A stretch of 64,000 nucleotides of DNA, taken from assembly GCA_034008185.1 (NCBI GenBank), contig CM067084.1, positions 72,878,255 through 72,942,254 on the forward strand, read 5' to 3'. Below are positions 22,047-33,870 of the stretch, piece after piece. This DNA comes from Gorsachius magnificus. Lineage: Eukaryota > Chordata > Aves > Pelecaniformes > Ardeidae. Under the pieces are notes generated by a model. The model was not told the origin of the DNA, made no database searches, and worked only from the letters and a program-made list of their open reading frames with translations. The stretch's first letter is position 1. Each line of letters begins with the position of its first letter. Both the position numbers and the translations under genes were made by a program.

Positions 22047-22605
22047 CACGGGACGCGTAGCCGCGGCGCTGGCGGCCGGGGGTCGGTTCGCGCCGGCGCC
22101 TCCGTCGGGAGCGGCCGCCGCGGAGGTGGCGTGAGGTGGGCGCGGAGCGGGGCCGGGTCCGCCCGTTCGCTTTCGGACGGGTCCTGCCGGGCTCGGCCGG
22201 TGGCCGCTCCGCGGGGAAGGCGGGAGGGGGCTGGGCTGCGCGGGGCGCCGGGGCGGGCGGGCAGCTCGTCGCGGTGTGCGCGGAGCCGCTCGCCCGCTGC
22301 GGGGGGAGAGATGACAAAGCAGAGCGTCTGCCGCCGGGCACGGCCGGGGCACGGCCCCGGGGCGCGGGGGGCTCCCCGCAGCTCCGCCGGCGCTCCCGGG
22401 CGGCCGCCGGCCCCGGCAGGCGGCGGAGGGGCTGGGGCCCAGCCGACGGGCCCCGCAGGGCGGGGGCGGCTCCTCGAGCCTCCGGGCACGGTCCCCGGCG
22501 GAGCTGCCGGCGGCCGCCGGCTGTGCCTGCGCGAAGCTGCGCCCGGGAGGAGGCGGCGCGGGGGCTCCCGCTCGGCCCTCGGTGCCCTCCGCGCGCACCG
22601 GCGAA

Positions 22606-22643
22606 CTTTTTTTTTTTTTTTTTTTTTTAAGTTAAAAAAAAAA
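22606..22643. repeat. T run followed by A run at the CpG island edge
   Basis: About 23 T, then aagtt, then about 10 A, just where GC content drops. It is simple sequence at the distal border of the island. Confidence 0.75.
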
Positions 22644-25600
22644 TTGTTGACCGGTGCTCCGGTCGCCGTATGTTTTCTGCCCTTTTCTCCTCTCTTTGAC
22701 GTTCTTGGGAGAAATCCAAGAGTCATAGCTTGCTTCGTAATGAAATTACCATCTTCTGGCACGCGTTAAATAACAACTGTCTGGAGAGCGATCGTGTCTC
22801 GCGTGTGATGTTCGGATCCTCTGTGAAGGGCATCACTGGCTTTGAACCTCTACAGCATCTTTTCTTGTCCAGGCATTACAGCAGTCGGTATACTTACTCA
22901 CTTTATGAAATACTTGATTTAATTTTCATCCCCGTCTGCCGCTACCCCCCATTTTTCATCCGTTTTAATGTCAGTAATAGTGTTAAGCCTCATTTTTGTA
23001 AACCTTCTGTGCACGCAGTCCTTTTGCTGGATTTACAGCTGGTATGCTGTTATATTTTTTTTTTTTTTTACAAAAAAAAAAAGAGTCGAGGTGATACTGC
23101 AAAATAAAAGTTCAGATTGTGCTTAGCTTTACGGATTTTTATGCAGTCATAACCCTGGTGAGTACTATGGAAGAACATATACTTGTCTGATCTTGCTGCT
23201 AATAACTGAAAGGAAAATAATTTAGGGATTATGTAACTGAAAATACAGTAACAAATTACAGGTAGCCTTCAATAAACGTTGTTATTTATGTTTTATGCCG
23301 AGGAACAACTAAGAGAGAAACAGTTAATGAGCAAAAAGAAACATTGGTAATCTTAAATGCAGAAGAAATCATTGCAAATAAAGCTTTTGCTGCTGTTTTT
23401 AATCAAAACTAATTAGATTTCACATAAATTTTCTTTCTAATGAGATTTCATCTTTTGTGATAAAACTTACTTATTAACGTACTGTTCCTTTACCATATGC
23501 TCTATGTTCAGCATCCAAGGTCTGCATCAGACAGTGTATGCTTATATTTCTGTGGGACTTTTCCGTGGTAAAGGAACTTCCCAAGCCTGTCACGTGACTT
23601 TGAGCCTCATAAATCAGTAACATCTATTGCTCTTAGTTTAAAGCCAGCACCGTGTCCCTTTTGTTGTATATCTATACTTTCTTTGCCAGTAGTTTTTGTT
23701 AGTTTCAGTAGCTCACTGCGTCATTTCTGTAGTTGTATTCAGAATAGGCTACTGGTGAATTGTAATAGCACGTGTTCTTTCAGAAAGAAGCATTTTTTCT
23801 GATGTGCCTATTGAATTGGTGTGGATAATATAATTAAATACACGGAAGTTTGAGTAGCGCTTTTTTGGTAGACAGTAAGATGGAGGAGCTCACATCTAGA
23901 GACTGTAACTGCCCTGGTTATACTACTTACTTTCCTATTTTGTCAAGGAACCCTTAGGATTCCTTCCTGTAAGGTTAGTGGGTTCCACAGTCTGTTTTGA
24001 AATGGTTTTGAATATGATGTATTTTGAAGATTACTTTTTTTGCATATTTACTCTGGTGGGGGCTAACACCATTAGTGACTGACATTGCTTAGTTATGATC
24101 CTCCATTGGGTACTGCGGATGCCAGGTACATTTTATCAGTTAAATTTTGCTACTACTAATGATGGGACATGCCGCTTCCAAAGTGTTCCAGATCCTACTA
24201 TCGTAAAATAGGACTTCTGCATGGCAGCAGATTTTGATGGTATTGGGCATTTGGCTTTGATTGGCATTCAGAGGTATTTTTGAAGGTGGGGGATGACATC
24301 AGAGTGCAGCAAATTCACAGTACAAGCCTGTTCAGAAACCTGAATATATGGTTTAGCTTAATCCCAGGGGAACTATTGCATAATTCTTCCTAAAAGAGCC
24401 CAACCCCAAAAATGTGTAAATTAATTCAGCTTAATCTTTGTAAATGGGAGAGACGAGGAAATGGAATAGAACAGATTGCTTAACAAGGCGGAATTACAAA
24501 ACTATCAGGATAATTATCAAGTTACTGTAAGATGCAGGGACCTGCATCTAGGCAGAGATATTTACTTGGTAACTGCTGCATCTCTGAGCGTACCAAGGAT
24601 GGGAGATAAAACGCAGGTGTAGGAAGTGGAATGTCTTGACTAATGTCGTGAGCATGTCACGAGAACAGCGCGACTTTCCTAGATCCTTGTGCAGTCAGCG
24701 CTCTTCCTGTCCAGCCCTGTGCTTCAGGTATGCTGATGTACCAGATTTTAATAACCCGGATCAAATGCCGATGGGAGAGGTAACCAGAGAATGAAATAAA
24801 TAGCAGTGACGTGATCTGTATGGCTGGTAGGAGGCAGACTTTCAACTGATGTATTAGAGGCGGAGCAGAGGTGAGATTTTGTTTCCTGCCTCTTGTGCCA
24901 CATTGATTGTTATTTAATTTTTTATAATCTTTTCTGTAAGATGTGTTTTCTGTTTGGGGACTGCAGTTTCAATGCTGTTAATTTTTTTTTTTTTTTGGGG
25001 AGGAGGGCGGGAGTGTTGGTGTTTGCTTTTGAACCAGGGGAAAATGCAGAGGAGTGATTTGAAGCAATAGTGTTCTTGGGTTGCAGAACGCTGGTGGAAC
25101 AGTAGTTAACTCTGTTTGACCTCCCCGGGACACTGCAGGCTTCCCAGGCACTGCCACCTTTGAGACAAAGGATGATTCCTTCTAAATCAAAATATTTGTC
25201 TGTATGCACAAATGTAATGGAAATATTTCCTGTCACTTCAGGGAATTTCTTATCTTGTACCTTCTGCTGCTGGAGCGTTCCACAGGTGTCAGGTCAGAAC
25301 CTGCTCCCAGGCAGATCTGAGCACCCAGCAAAAACACGGAACTGGACTGGTTTTGCAGAGTTCTGAATGCTTTTGATACCCAAAGTGTTCAGAATAATTT
25401 CTGTGAATGTTGCTGCTTCAATCTTAGAGGCTAGCTTGAAAAAAAAAAAATGTGGGTAACTAGCTCACCAGCGTAGCTCTTCTGAATTGAGCTCAAGTTT
25501 ATTGATATTTTGCAAGAATTGTGTAGTGTTTGACAGGGGAAAAAGAAGTCTGACTCTAACTACAACTTCAAGATGTTTTTAGTCTGCTTAGGATAACAGC

Positions 25601-28054
25601 CTGCAGCATCTCCAGTGTATGTTTATTTTTCATAATTTTTACAAAAATACCGCTTGTTTTGTGTTTACATCTATGAATCTGAATAAATTTTTACCTGGGG
25701 AACAAAAGCCAAGGAGTGTGTTTTTCCATGAGACCATACCTTCTTTTTTTTGAGATTTATTTCAGTTGTACATTTACTAACCTATTTTTTTTTCCTCCTG
25801 GTTTCTTTTCCATAGTTAAAAAAAAAAAAAGCAAACTTCTTGCGGTAAATTGTGAAGACCTTCTCATGTTCCTATAATCAACATAAATTCATAGTCATTG
25901 GTAGTAAAGATACTGCTTTGTAAATGCTTTGTCCCACTTAAATGATGCTCACAAGGCTTGCATAAGCCTGGAGGTTTTGTATGATTTTTCTTTTAACACC
26001 ACTCTCATCTAAGATTGATGAAGGTACAGCTGTGCCGTTAGCGTCCCTTTTAAATGAAAGGTTGCATAACTCCCCTGGAGATGTGAAGGTGGGTTTACGG
26101 AAATGGCCCCAACTTGTGGCTTGGAGTGAACACTTACTGACAAGTAGGTACTCAGCAGACCTCTTTCACATGCTTCAGAGGTTATGCATCTTCTCCCCCT
26201 GGAGTGCTTGGAGATGCTGGAAATTGCAGTTGCTGTCTTCCTGGGTATTTGTTTTGAAATACTTTTCATTGTTTTTTTTTTTTTAAAACCTATTACGTTC
26301 TGCAGCTGGATTAGCAGATCCATCTTCAAGACGAGGTTCTTGCTTCCTGTTAACCTGTTTCTGCAATGGTGCTCTCTGATCAGAAATGATGTTTAGGGAC
26401 AGTGGAATGGCTGGTACTTGGAGAAGGCTTGTTTCTGTGTTTGTGCATTGTGCCTTTCTCTAACTTTTTAAAGGGTCTTCATGCTAAGCTACTGTTATTT
26501 TACGGAAGTAAGCCATATCTACTACTAATAGTCACTAATAATAGTTGTTAAAAGACTTGGAACAAAAGGTAGGTATGCTAATTTAAAAAAAGGTTTTAAA
26601 CTAAGAGATAGTAAATTAGTATCTTGGAAGAAGATCCCATGCAAGTAAGAGAGAGAGCATTCCTAGGGTATCAAGAGCAATCCCCTAAAGAAGACAAGTG
26701 AGAGACAGTGGCAAAAAAAATTTAAAAAAAATCAAATGACCTCCGGGAGTTTCTGCATTACTTTGCACAAAGAGAAGTGTTTAAAAAAAATCCTAGGTGA
26801 GTGTTAAACATTAAAAGCCACACAAAGTAATCTTCCTCAGCAACGTTCTCAGGGTTGCTTGGTGGCAGAGCTGACTCAAATAAAAGATGGGAAATAAAAT
26901 AGGAAATAGTCAAAACTGATTTTTTTTTTTTTTTTAAGGAAGAGAGGAAACATGTTTGTAGGAATTTTTGTAGGAAAAAATTGGTTGTAAGTAGAAAAAG
27001 AGGAATGGGTCTTTAAGGATTTATAGAAGTTTGAACTTTAGAAGAATGGAAGATGGTAAAAATTACACAGTTAAGTATGTGCTTAACATACTGCAAAGAG
27101 TGTTTTTAAAGCTGGGTCAGTAGAATGAGATGCAGGAAGAGTGAGGATTATTTTAAGAAGTGTTTTGGTGGATGAAAATGGTCGGAAATGAAAAAGGATG
27201 AAGCTACTGGAGTAGCCAAGCAACTATTGAAACTAGTTTCAGGGGAGTGAATGAAAAAGGAAGGATGATTTTAAAGAGTGATAGGTAGAAAGCAGTTAGC
27301 ATCTTTTTTTAGCTATGACTTCCAGATCTTAAAAGTGAAGGGTTTGCTCTTCACAGAAGAGAACTAGAGCGAGTTCAGTCTTTGGGGAAAAAAAAGTCTT
27401 TGAGAAAAATCCTTGAATGAAGAGTGGAAGAAGAGGTAAATGCTATTTGTAGCATAAAGCTTCTTTTTACTGGTGCCATACAGCAGTCAAAGCCTTTGGG
27501 CACAGCAGTTCATGAACAAAACTTATTTAATGCAATATTTATATTACCATCTAATGACTTTCAAAGACAGAAGAATGAGGAGTTTTTCCTTATTTGGAAA
27601 CAGCAGTTACTGGGCTTTTGGAAATCTTCACTATTTTAATGATCAGCTCTTTGATCTCAATTATCTGCTTAATTATTCTTGTTGCTACTGTCTGATCAGA
27701 GGCTGCAGCTATCGAACCACATTAATCAGTGTTATTGATAACAATCCTGAGGAAGGCAACTTGTTATCAGCATACGATATTCAGTTTGAGTTCTGCATAC
27801 TGAATTGCTTCATTTTAGAAGCACCATCTAGTGGTTTGAACACAAGAGTGGAAACTAATAATTCTTCACTGTTTTCGTCTAGCTCTGCAGCCGATAATTA
27901 CCTGCAGTCATATTGTTTCTTAGCCTTGATTTTTACCTGTATCTGAAAAAAAGGGAAGTAGGTAACTATTGCTGTTGTCTATTAAGAGAATTGCTTGGCT
28001 GTTCTTAACTATGATGGGAGAGAAGTACATGCACCTTGCAAAATTATTTTTGAT

Positions 28055-28400
28055 GTGGATTACTGTGTGCAGAGTCATATTATATCAGATCAAAGGCCCA
28101 TCTAGGCTGGTGGGATGTCTGGTGGTTATCTCGTTCTCGGTGTCCTGTAACAGATGCCTAGGGGGAAAAAAGATGAGATGAATAGGAACTGATATTTCCC
28201 CTGGGCTTTCTTTTAAGCTTATGGTAGTCTGCAGCATAGGAGTTTGCTGAGCTGCAGATTGTACCCTTATAATTCAATAGCTTGCGAACATTTTTCCTTA
28301 AAATGTCTAATCAATTTTCAATTCATTTATACTTCTGGCCTCCACCCTCCACAATGACTACTGACTTCTCAGTGCTTAAAGCTGAGTTTCATTCTAGTGA
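28055..28400 (-). mobile_element. Ancient CR1-type LINE 3' fragment
   Basis: The plus strand reads atatcagatcaaaggcccat, then later cttctggcctccacc. These match, in antisense, the 3' region of old amniote CR1 families (tcagaccaaaggtccatctag ... ttttggcctccacaacatcc). The sequence is strongly decayed. No reverse-transcriptase frame is left. Boundaries are approximate. Confidence 0.55.
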
Positions 28401-28562
28401 GGTAAGCGTTTTCTTTATAAACTTTCTCAAGCAACTGTTGGTGTGACCTAATCTGTCCCTTGTCCTGCACTCTACCCTCTGTTCTTTCACTTGGAAACTT
28501 GATTTGGATGGCTAGACTCTGGTGTTGTTCCCCCCCCTCTACCCTCAGATTGCAATGCATTT

Positions 28563-28563
<1 letters not shown>

Positions 28564-28607
<44 letters not shown>

Positions 28608-28617
28608 AGTGGTACTT
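28564..28617. repeat. Homopolymer C run (54 bases) flanked by 17-bp direct repeats
   Basis: An uninterrupted run of 54 C (G54 on the minus strand). The 17-mer agattgcaatgcattt precedes it at 28547-28563 and recurs at 28647-28663, exactly 100 bp apart, each followed by T/C. G-quadruplex or i-motif formation is plausible, and the length is unlikely to be read reliably. Confidence 0.85.
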
Positions 28618-31600
28618 ATCAGAATTTAGAAAAAATAGCTTTTTAAAGATTGCAATGCATTTTTCCCAGGTTCCTAAGAAGAATGACAAAACAAAAAACC
28701 CTGCCAAAAATACCTTCTGCACTGGACCACAGAAGAATATTTTCTTACTGAACTAACTGTAAAATAAACAGTGCAAACACTTTTGACAAACTTCATTTAA
28801 CTGCTTTAATAGTTATGATGATCTACTTCCATGGCTGTTGTGCTAGCAATATTAATTAAAAATAATTCAGTAAAACTATTTTTAAATAATGTTGTTAAAT
28901 AAATTAATCGAAGGCTGAGTATGTTTGTTTGGCTCTTGTTTGAAGGCTGACCAACCTTCACAGTGCATGTGAAAGCACGTGCTAAATTGGAGTCTGTCTT
29001 ACATGTTCTCAGCTGAGTCTTCCTTTTCATCTTGAAAGTACAAATGATTCCAACTCCTTATTGTATCTAAAGTTACAAGCTGGGGATCACTTATATAATG
29101 ACCGTATGTCCCCTGCATGCATTCAGGGGGTGAATGGCTGCATCCCAGGCTGGCTGAAGCTGTTGAATGCTATGAGCTCAAGCTATGCCAAGTCAGCTAA
29201 AGCAAAGCACTTACCCTGTGCCTGATGGATAGCTCGGTGTAACAAAACGTGGTTTTCCTTTGAGGCAGTGTCAGCTGCCTGCTGTTTGAAAACAGGTGAG
29301 TGACAAAAGTTGTAATGCATTTTATAGAGGTCTAGATTGAGCATATAGGAAAGAGTGAGTTTTGGTGGAGAAAGAATGTTTGGACGAGTTAAAGATGCAG
29401 CCTTGCTGCCTGAGTATACCTTGCTGCTATAACTGGAAGGTCTTGCTGTTATTTCTTTTGATGATGTAGGTCTGACTTACTACATCCTGTCTGTGTATTT
29501 CTGTTCTGCCTTGCAGGCTGTAGATTCTCCTTCTTCTCTCCCCAGTAATCACTGACTTTTTTGCATTACTTCCTCAGGCCTCTAGCCTGGCAATTCTTCT
29601 TGATCTTTCTGATCCCATCGATGGTGGTTCTTATTCCAATTCCTCTACATTCACCACTCTCTCCTCCCTGTAGTATTATTGCTTTTGATCCTGTTTAGGA
29701 ATAAGATGCCCTGAAAAGCTGATCGACAGGAACTGAGTTATGAAGGGAAATAGGATTCTGCAGCGAGGCTGTGGAAGCGTGTAAAAAATCTACAGCAGGG
29801 ACAGTTGACCTCTGAGAACGTCATGTAGGAGCTGCCTCTACTTTGCTCTGTCTTTATAGGCCATAAGCTCATTTTTCTTTTCTCTCGCAGGGCCTTTATC
29901 CATACTTGATAGCCATTCAGAATGAATACTGTAAGAGTGAGCATCGTGTCAGTTCCATGTACACCACGCTGGGTGAATGAGTGAAAGGAAAGCAAATGGG
30001 GAAAAGGACACTGAAGGGGAGACAGGTGGAGAAGATAGGGTAGAAGAAAGTGCTTGGCATAAAAATGTAAGAAAAAGTTTGAGGGAGGAAAAAGGGAGAG
30101 TTACTCTCCTACTCTTTCAAAATGCCTGCTCTTTATTTTCAAACGGGACACAGGTTAATTTAAATTGGGGTTATGTTTATGCTAGAATGTGTTAATTCCT
30201 GCCATCGACTGGCACTTTGATCTCTGAGAATTATAGGTGGTTGAAGCTAAACTAACCGGATGCTCAGGGTGTTCTGCATTTCTGCTTTGCATTCTTCTAA
30301 TTCTCACCTTCCTTTGTAAACCTTGTAATGTAGGAAATGTTTCCTGATGTTCTGAAGTTCATCGGATGTTCAAAAACCCAGTTTGTTGAGGTTACTGTTG
30401 CCTCCCATTCAGGGAGCTGAGCATGAAAGGGGTCTTGCATGTTTGTCTAAAAGTGGCTTTTGGATGTTTGTTGTCTAGGAATCTCTTTTAGGATTAGTAT
30501 GGTCTCTCATATCAGCACCTCTTTCTGTAATTCTCCTCCTGTAAGCACCGATCTCCTGGGAGAAGTCTCTCCTTGATGTCTTAGTCCAGTTGCTGGAGTT
30601 TGCATGCTCTTACCGAAATGAGAACGTATCAGTATGCTTCCTATAAACCCTTCCAAATCTTCTCAAAGCACTGTCTGCTTTTACTTTACTTTCAAGATCC
30701 ATATATAGAGAGTGCCTGCACTGCTGAATATATTATTTAATGTTTTTTTAAAGTATTTTTTTATAAAGCTGGACCAGTATACCTGATCTAGTTGACAGCC
30801 TTACAAAAATCTTTGACGCAATTTAAATGACGCTGTTTTATGGTGCAAGATGGAGGGAAGCCCTTGTAGAATAAGGAAGAGTTAATATGATGTTGGGAGT
30901 AGGAAAAAATGTAAAGGGCCATCAAACAAATCTCGTCTTGAACTATGATTTATTTTGCTTTGTTTTTTAAGGAATCTTGCAGGTCCTCACTGAGGCGTAA
31001 GAGATGAAGTGGAAATGGTAACTAGGTTTTTCTGTCTCCCTTGGTGATGACTGGTACATCCGTGAACATGATGCTTGTGTGGTTACGTGAGTGTAGATCC
31101 TGTAAGGACGTGTGGTGCCATGGGTGAAATGTGTTGCATTCTTGTAAGTGTATGCATAGGCTCCATTGGGTGGGTGTAAAGAGGTATTAAAGTTTTGCAT
31201 TGATTTTTTTTTTTTTTGTGTAGGTCATTTTCTATTTGGTATGTATGCTTCTGCTGGCAAGTTTGGCCAGATCTGGAGGTCTGTTTTGAAGCCTATAGGT
31301 AGAGGTGGGTTCTTCCAAGGAATGAGCTTCCTGCATGCCTCATAGATATCTTAAAATTTTTGTATCAAATTGAGCATGAGAATGTTATGTCATGATCAGC
31401 AGCAAATAATTGGAAGAGAGCAGGTTATTTGATGTGCTTTATGTTAAAAAGTGGATGTTGTTTACTGACAGGTGTTCGCTGGTGTAATTGTTAATTTGGC
31501 TAATATTTACTTTATATTGAAGTGATTATTGATCATTTTCTTCAGAACTGATGTGTTCATGTTGGAGACTGATTTCAGGTATCATGGGGGTGTTTTGGAG

Positions 31601-32533
31601 GTATTTTAAGGAAGGGTGTTGATTGTAGTTTTACCGTATTTTGATAATTCTTTTGCTAATTATTTTGCCTAAGCAGTTGATTGAGTATATTTGTGGAAGA
31701 AAAATTATATCCAGAGCAAATGTCCTCAACTTTCAGTAAGACTGGCTTTTGATTTTGTGGCTTCTTGTTTGTGGGATTTTTTTATTGTTGTTAGGTTTGG
31801 GTTTTTAAATTTTTTTTTCCTTAAGGTATATCATAAATCTCTGTGTCAAAAAGTTTTGTTCACTGTTTGCGATGGCTTCTGTTTCCCTAACAAAAACATT
31901 ACTTCTCCCTAGAAATTTTTTGGGGGGTTTTGTATGTTATTGCAGGCTTGCTCCAAATCTTTTTTCCCTTTTGATTTCAGTCAGAATACTTGTCAAATAC
32001 TATACCTGATAGTAGTGGTGACAACAGGAAGACAGGTACTGAAGTAGAAAGGGAATAGGCTTTTTTCTCCATTTCTCTCACTAGAAGAGGCAAGGAAGCA
32101 AGGCTTTTTACTGGGCATTTATCTTTATTTCAGAGCATATATTCCCTTGACACTTGTTTTTTATCCAGTTATTTTTAAAGGTATATTTTCTCAATCAGCC
32201 ACAGTATTTCCTTTGACAATTAGTTTCTTTAAGAAAACCTTATCCTTGGGTTCTGTTTATTTTTCAGTTGTTTTCTTCTTTTCCTATTGAACTTTGAGAG
32301 TTACTGGTTGGCACTTTCTTAGTAGACAGTCCTGTGTATAGTTGAAAACTGGGAAGTTAATGTTAAAATAACTTATACCTCTGAATTTTAAAGTCTTTTT
32401 AGATATAGAACTGGGATGCAACTTTTTAAAAAATGAATGCATCTTTAAAAAGCCATTACATGCTTTTCAGTATAAAAAAAATATTTAATTTTTTACTCTA
32501 CGTTAGAAACGTTCTGTTAATTTCTTGATGTAA

Positions 32534-33215
32534 TGTGTTGTCATGACCTGGGCTGTCCAGGGAGGGGTTGTGTGTTCAGTTAAACGTTTTATGGTACAAG
32601 CAACCTGAACTTGGAAGGCGTAATAGTGGTGGTGTAGTTTCTCTTAAAATGTTCGCAAAGGTAAGAAGGAGAGAGGAAAGCAAGAAAAGGAAAGAGAGAG
32701 ATCGAGATACCACCCTTGGATCCCGCAATGAGGCTCTCGGTCGGTGATGCAGACGGTCAGGGTGATCCTCCTGTGATGGGTGCACACAGGGCTCCTCCTG
32801 TCTGCATCTTTTATGGCCCAATTCCCACCCTTTCCACATCAATCACCCCCCTCTTGGCTTTCTGCTCAGGCAAGATTATGGGGGGTGGTTGTGAGCCCCT
32901 TTCCCAAATAAGCTCTGGGGTCCCTTGGCTATGTAAGGTAAGTTTTGTTTCGGTTTGGTTTTTTTTTTAGCTTATCAGGGTGCAGGACTGCTCATCCTTC
33001 GACATGCCTCTGGCATCCTGTGTTAGCCAAATCTCTCATGTGCTGCATTACTATGTGGAGCTTATCTTGTCCAAGAACCTTGCAAGCAACTGCAGTCCCT
33101 TCCTCGCTGTGCAGGACTTACCTGGTCTCAGGCAGGCAAGTTCCACTCCTTCCCTCAGCTGCAAAAGCCAGGCCTGGTCTCTAATATTCTGCGGCGATGG
33201 ATGTTTCAGGCATTT
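32534..33215 (-). mobile_element. Probable solo LTR of an avian endogenous retrovirus
   Basis: This is a moderately GC-rich block unlike its AT-rich surroundings. On the plus strand it starts tgtgttgtcatgacctggg; in the minus sense it would end in ...caacaca, a normal LTR terminus. In the minus direction a TATA-like ccataaaagatg lies at 32805-32816, followed by a GC-rich leader-like region. A splice-donor-like and pyrimidine-rich break occurs near 32935-32975. No clear AATAAA, matching target-site duplication or internal viral genes were seen. The right boundary is a guess. Confidence 0.5.
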
Positions 33216-33698
33216 AACTGTGTGCAGTCTCACATGTGTCTATAAATCTCTATGTACATATATACGCATGCATATATATAATCAACTATTCTAATTTAAC
33301 AAATAAATGTAGGTGAATTGAAGGTGCCTAGTTGCCTTTGTTTCCTACATGAAATGAAGAGGTAATGCATTGTTTAAATTCAGCTGACTTGATTGATGCT
33401 TAATAAGCTTTTTGATTAGTTTAGAAAAAAATGTGTGTCTGATAGATATTAATTCGTGCTTTTTGAAAAAAAATAAACTGTGTAAGACAGTCATAAATAA
33501 TACATTGTTAGTGTTCCTGAAGAATTAATAGGTGACAACCTTTCTCCTGGACACATTAGTTTTAATGTAAGAAAGCTAAGCACAATTTTTGCTTAAGCCC
33601 AGAGCCATTTGTTAACAGTCAGGTCAAGCAATGAGATGCTGTGAGGATGGTTCCAGCTCTTTTTATAGTTATTTCTCTCTTTCTCCCTCTCTCTGTGT

Positions 33699-33724
33699 CT
33701 ATATATATATATATGTGTGTGTGT
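33699..33724. repeat. (TA)n(TG)n microsatellite
   Basis: A compound dinucleotide run, tatatatatatatatg then tgtgtgtgtg, following a CT-rich stretch. Confidence 0.8.
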
Positions 33725-33784
33725 CTGCATGTTGTGTGTGGTCCAAAAACTTGTGTATCATCTGTGCATCTTTCAAATACAAAT

Positions 33785-33870
33785 AGTCATTCTTCCTAGC
33801 TTTCAAATGGGGGACTGAGGCATGAAGGTGAGATGAGGTTATTCAATGCACTTAAATGTAAGCCAGTAGC
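33785..33870 (+). repeat. Possible MIR core fragment
   Basis: The sequence tttcaaatgggggactgagg followed by catgaaggtgagatgagg resembles the MIR stretch ttttacagatgaggaaactgaggcacagagaggtt. Short and diverged. Confidence 0.35.

Larger units (their letters stand above)
20880..22640. promoter_or_regulatory. CpG island, bidirectional CFAP99/ZFYVE28 promoter
   Basis: About 1.75 kb of very GC- and CpG-dense DNA ends abruptly in AT-rich sequence on both sides. It lies between the two divergent start codons (20872 minus, 21786 plus), which are only about 914 bp apart, and extends into ZFYVE28 intron 1. No TATA box is evident at either start, typical of broad CpG promoters. Motifs read directly include ZNF143-like, YY1, RFX X-box, GC box, CCAAT and NRF1 sites, listed separately. 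Long open frames in this stretch (up to about 300 codons on either strand) reflect lack of stop codons in GC-rich DNA. Confidence 0.85.

Noticed and set aside
21812..22762. A 316-codon minus-strand open frame
   Set aside because: It is low-complexity, crosses homopolymer G/C/T runs, and overlaps the first intron of ZFYVE28. No family resemblance.
27473..27946. A 157-codon open frame in the intron
   Set aside because: It begins at a chance ATG, has no recognisable domain, no splice context and ordinary intronic composition.
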